This document shows positions 63,395 through 64,000 of a DNA stretch of 64,000 nt, piece after piece. The notes under the pieces are model-generated. The model saw only the letters and a list, made by a program, of their open reading frames with translations. It was not told the origin of the DNA and searched no databases. Positions within the stretch are counted from its first letter, which is position 1. Each line of letters begins with the position of its first letter. The position numbers and the translations under genes are program-made. This DNA comes from Penicillus capitatus. Its lineage: Eukaryota > Chlorophyta. Location: positions 248,001 to 312,000 of the forward strand of contig OZ287711.1 in assembly GCA_965649825.1 (NCBI GenBank). Reading direction: 5' to 3'.

Positions 63395-64000
63395 ATGGAG
63401 GACCGACCTGGCTTCTCGCAGTTTCCCGTGTTCCTCGTCGTTGGGAGAACGCGCGTCGGAAAAGGCGAATTCATCTCCACCGCCCACCGCATTCTCAAAG
63501 GAAGCGCGCTTCCGAACATCGTATCCAGCCGTCTGGTTTCGCACACGAAAGAGACGAAGGGATATCCCGTGAGTCTCGGCGAACGCGACGTTCGAATGGT
63601 GGACACCGTCGGCTTCGACAACAGCAGCGGCACGGACATTCCCGAAGAGACGCTTCTGCGTTTTCTCGAAGAGACTGGAAAGGCAGACTTCTATCCGCCG
63701 CTCGTCATACTCCAGACGCTGTCCGCAATGGAGAAGGATCTGCTGACGAAGATGTCTGCTGTCTTCTCGCATATCGTCGTGGCTGTTCGAATGGCTGATG
63801 CATCCGCACTGGACGAAACGCGACGCGACATTGCTTTTGAGTGTCGGATAGAGCCGATCAAGGCCTTCCACCTGCAAGGGTTTGTGTCCGCGAAGCTCGA
63901 CGGTGGGATTAGTCGCCGACTGTATGACACAGGCGTCCAGGATATACTGGATTTCTACGGCGGCCTGACTCCCTCCAGAAGGGCACTGGACTTCTCGAGT
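63395..64000 (+). CDS. AIG1/GIMAP-like P-loop protein, copy B-3 (truncated by window end)
   Basis: The ATG at 63395 begins MEDRPGFSQFPVFLVVG; the 202 codons to the window end are open. P-loop GRTRVGKGEFIS, switch HTKETKGYPV, G3 RMVDTVGFDNSSGTDIPEE and helix RRALDFSS are all present. It is closely similar to the interrupted copy A-3 (22606), differing by scattered substitutions. Whether the copy B gene carries the same insertion lies outside this window. Confidence 0.75.
   Translation, partial: MEDRPGFSQFPVFLVVGRTRVGKGEFISTAHRILKGSALPNIVSSRLVSHTKETKGYPVSLGERDVRMVDTVGFDNSSGTDIPEETLLRFLEETGKADFYPPLVILQTLSAMEKDLLTKMSAVFSHIVVAVRMADASALDETRRDIAFECRIEPIKAFHLQGFVSAKLDGGISRRLYDTGVQDILDFYGGLTPSRRALDFSS

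Noticed and set aside
1-64000. Prokaryotic origin suggested by CarA, NACHT and Pmp-like domains
   Set aside because: Spliceosomal introns in conserved genes, RRP36, SnRK2 and an LTR retrotransposon show that the contig is eukaryotic nuclear DNA.

Overview
This is nuclear DNA of a eukaryotic alga. Almost every recognisable housekeeping gene is interrupted by very short GT-AG introns (mostly 43-75 nt, with candidates down to 35 nt) whose removal restores a conserved reading frame. The lineage points to green algae/Viridiplantae. The carbamoyl-phosphate synthase small subunit is of the plastid type with a transit-like leader, the triosephosphate isomerase has a targeting leader, and one kinase carries the SnRK2 kinase domain plus the SnRK2 C-terminal box. 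I cannot name the species. This placement is inference from protein families, not from a database search.

Layout. 1-5.6 kb is compact and conserved: a small Cys-tailed protein (+), an Abraxas/FAM175-like MPN protein (+), TPI (-), RRP36 (-) and CarA (+), the last two sharing a 41-bp divergent promoter. About 5.6-24.4 kb (copy A) and 37.8-64 kb (copy B) are a diverged tandem segmental duplication. The shared order is CarA (a pseudogene in B), an AIG1/GIMAP-like P-loop protein (+), a short conserved minus-strand exon set, an F-box-like/LRR protein (-), a second P-loop protein (+), a GC-rich hairpin and minisatellite block, a small spliced gene (+), a 1645-residue NACHT-HEAT protein (+) and a third P-loop protein (+). 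Copy A is decaying: its first P-loop gene lost the P-loop, its NACHT gene has a frameshift and its third P-loop gene is interrupted. Copy B is mostly intact but carries a 4.39-kb LTR retrotransposon (43452-47841) with identical LTRs and a CTAT target duplication; copy A keeps the empty site.

The spacer between the copies (24.4-37.8 kb) holds about 2.2 kb without supported genes, a roughly 1980-residue surface protein (signal peptide, long Pmp-like beta-helix, Cys-rich/EGF-like region, multi-pass C-terminus), remnants of a second such gene, a SnRK2 kinase and an LRR gene. A fourth LRR gene lies just inside copy B.

Interpretation (inference). A STAND NTPase with a NACHT domain, a multicopy GIMAP-like P-loop family with an atypical GKG motif and hydrophobic central segments, and a four-member F-box/LRR family, duplicated together and under gene birth and decay, look like a recognition or innate-immunity-type locus. 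This is the most unusual system in the window. No experiment or search supports that function here.
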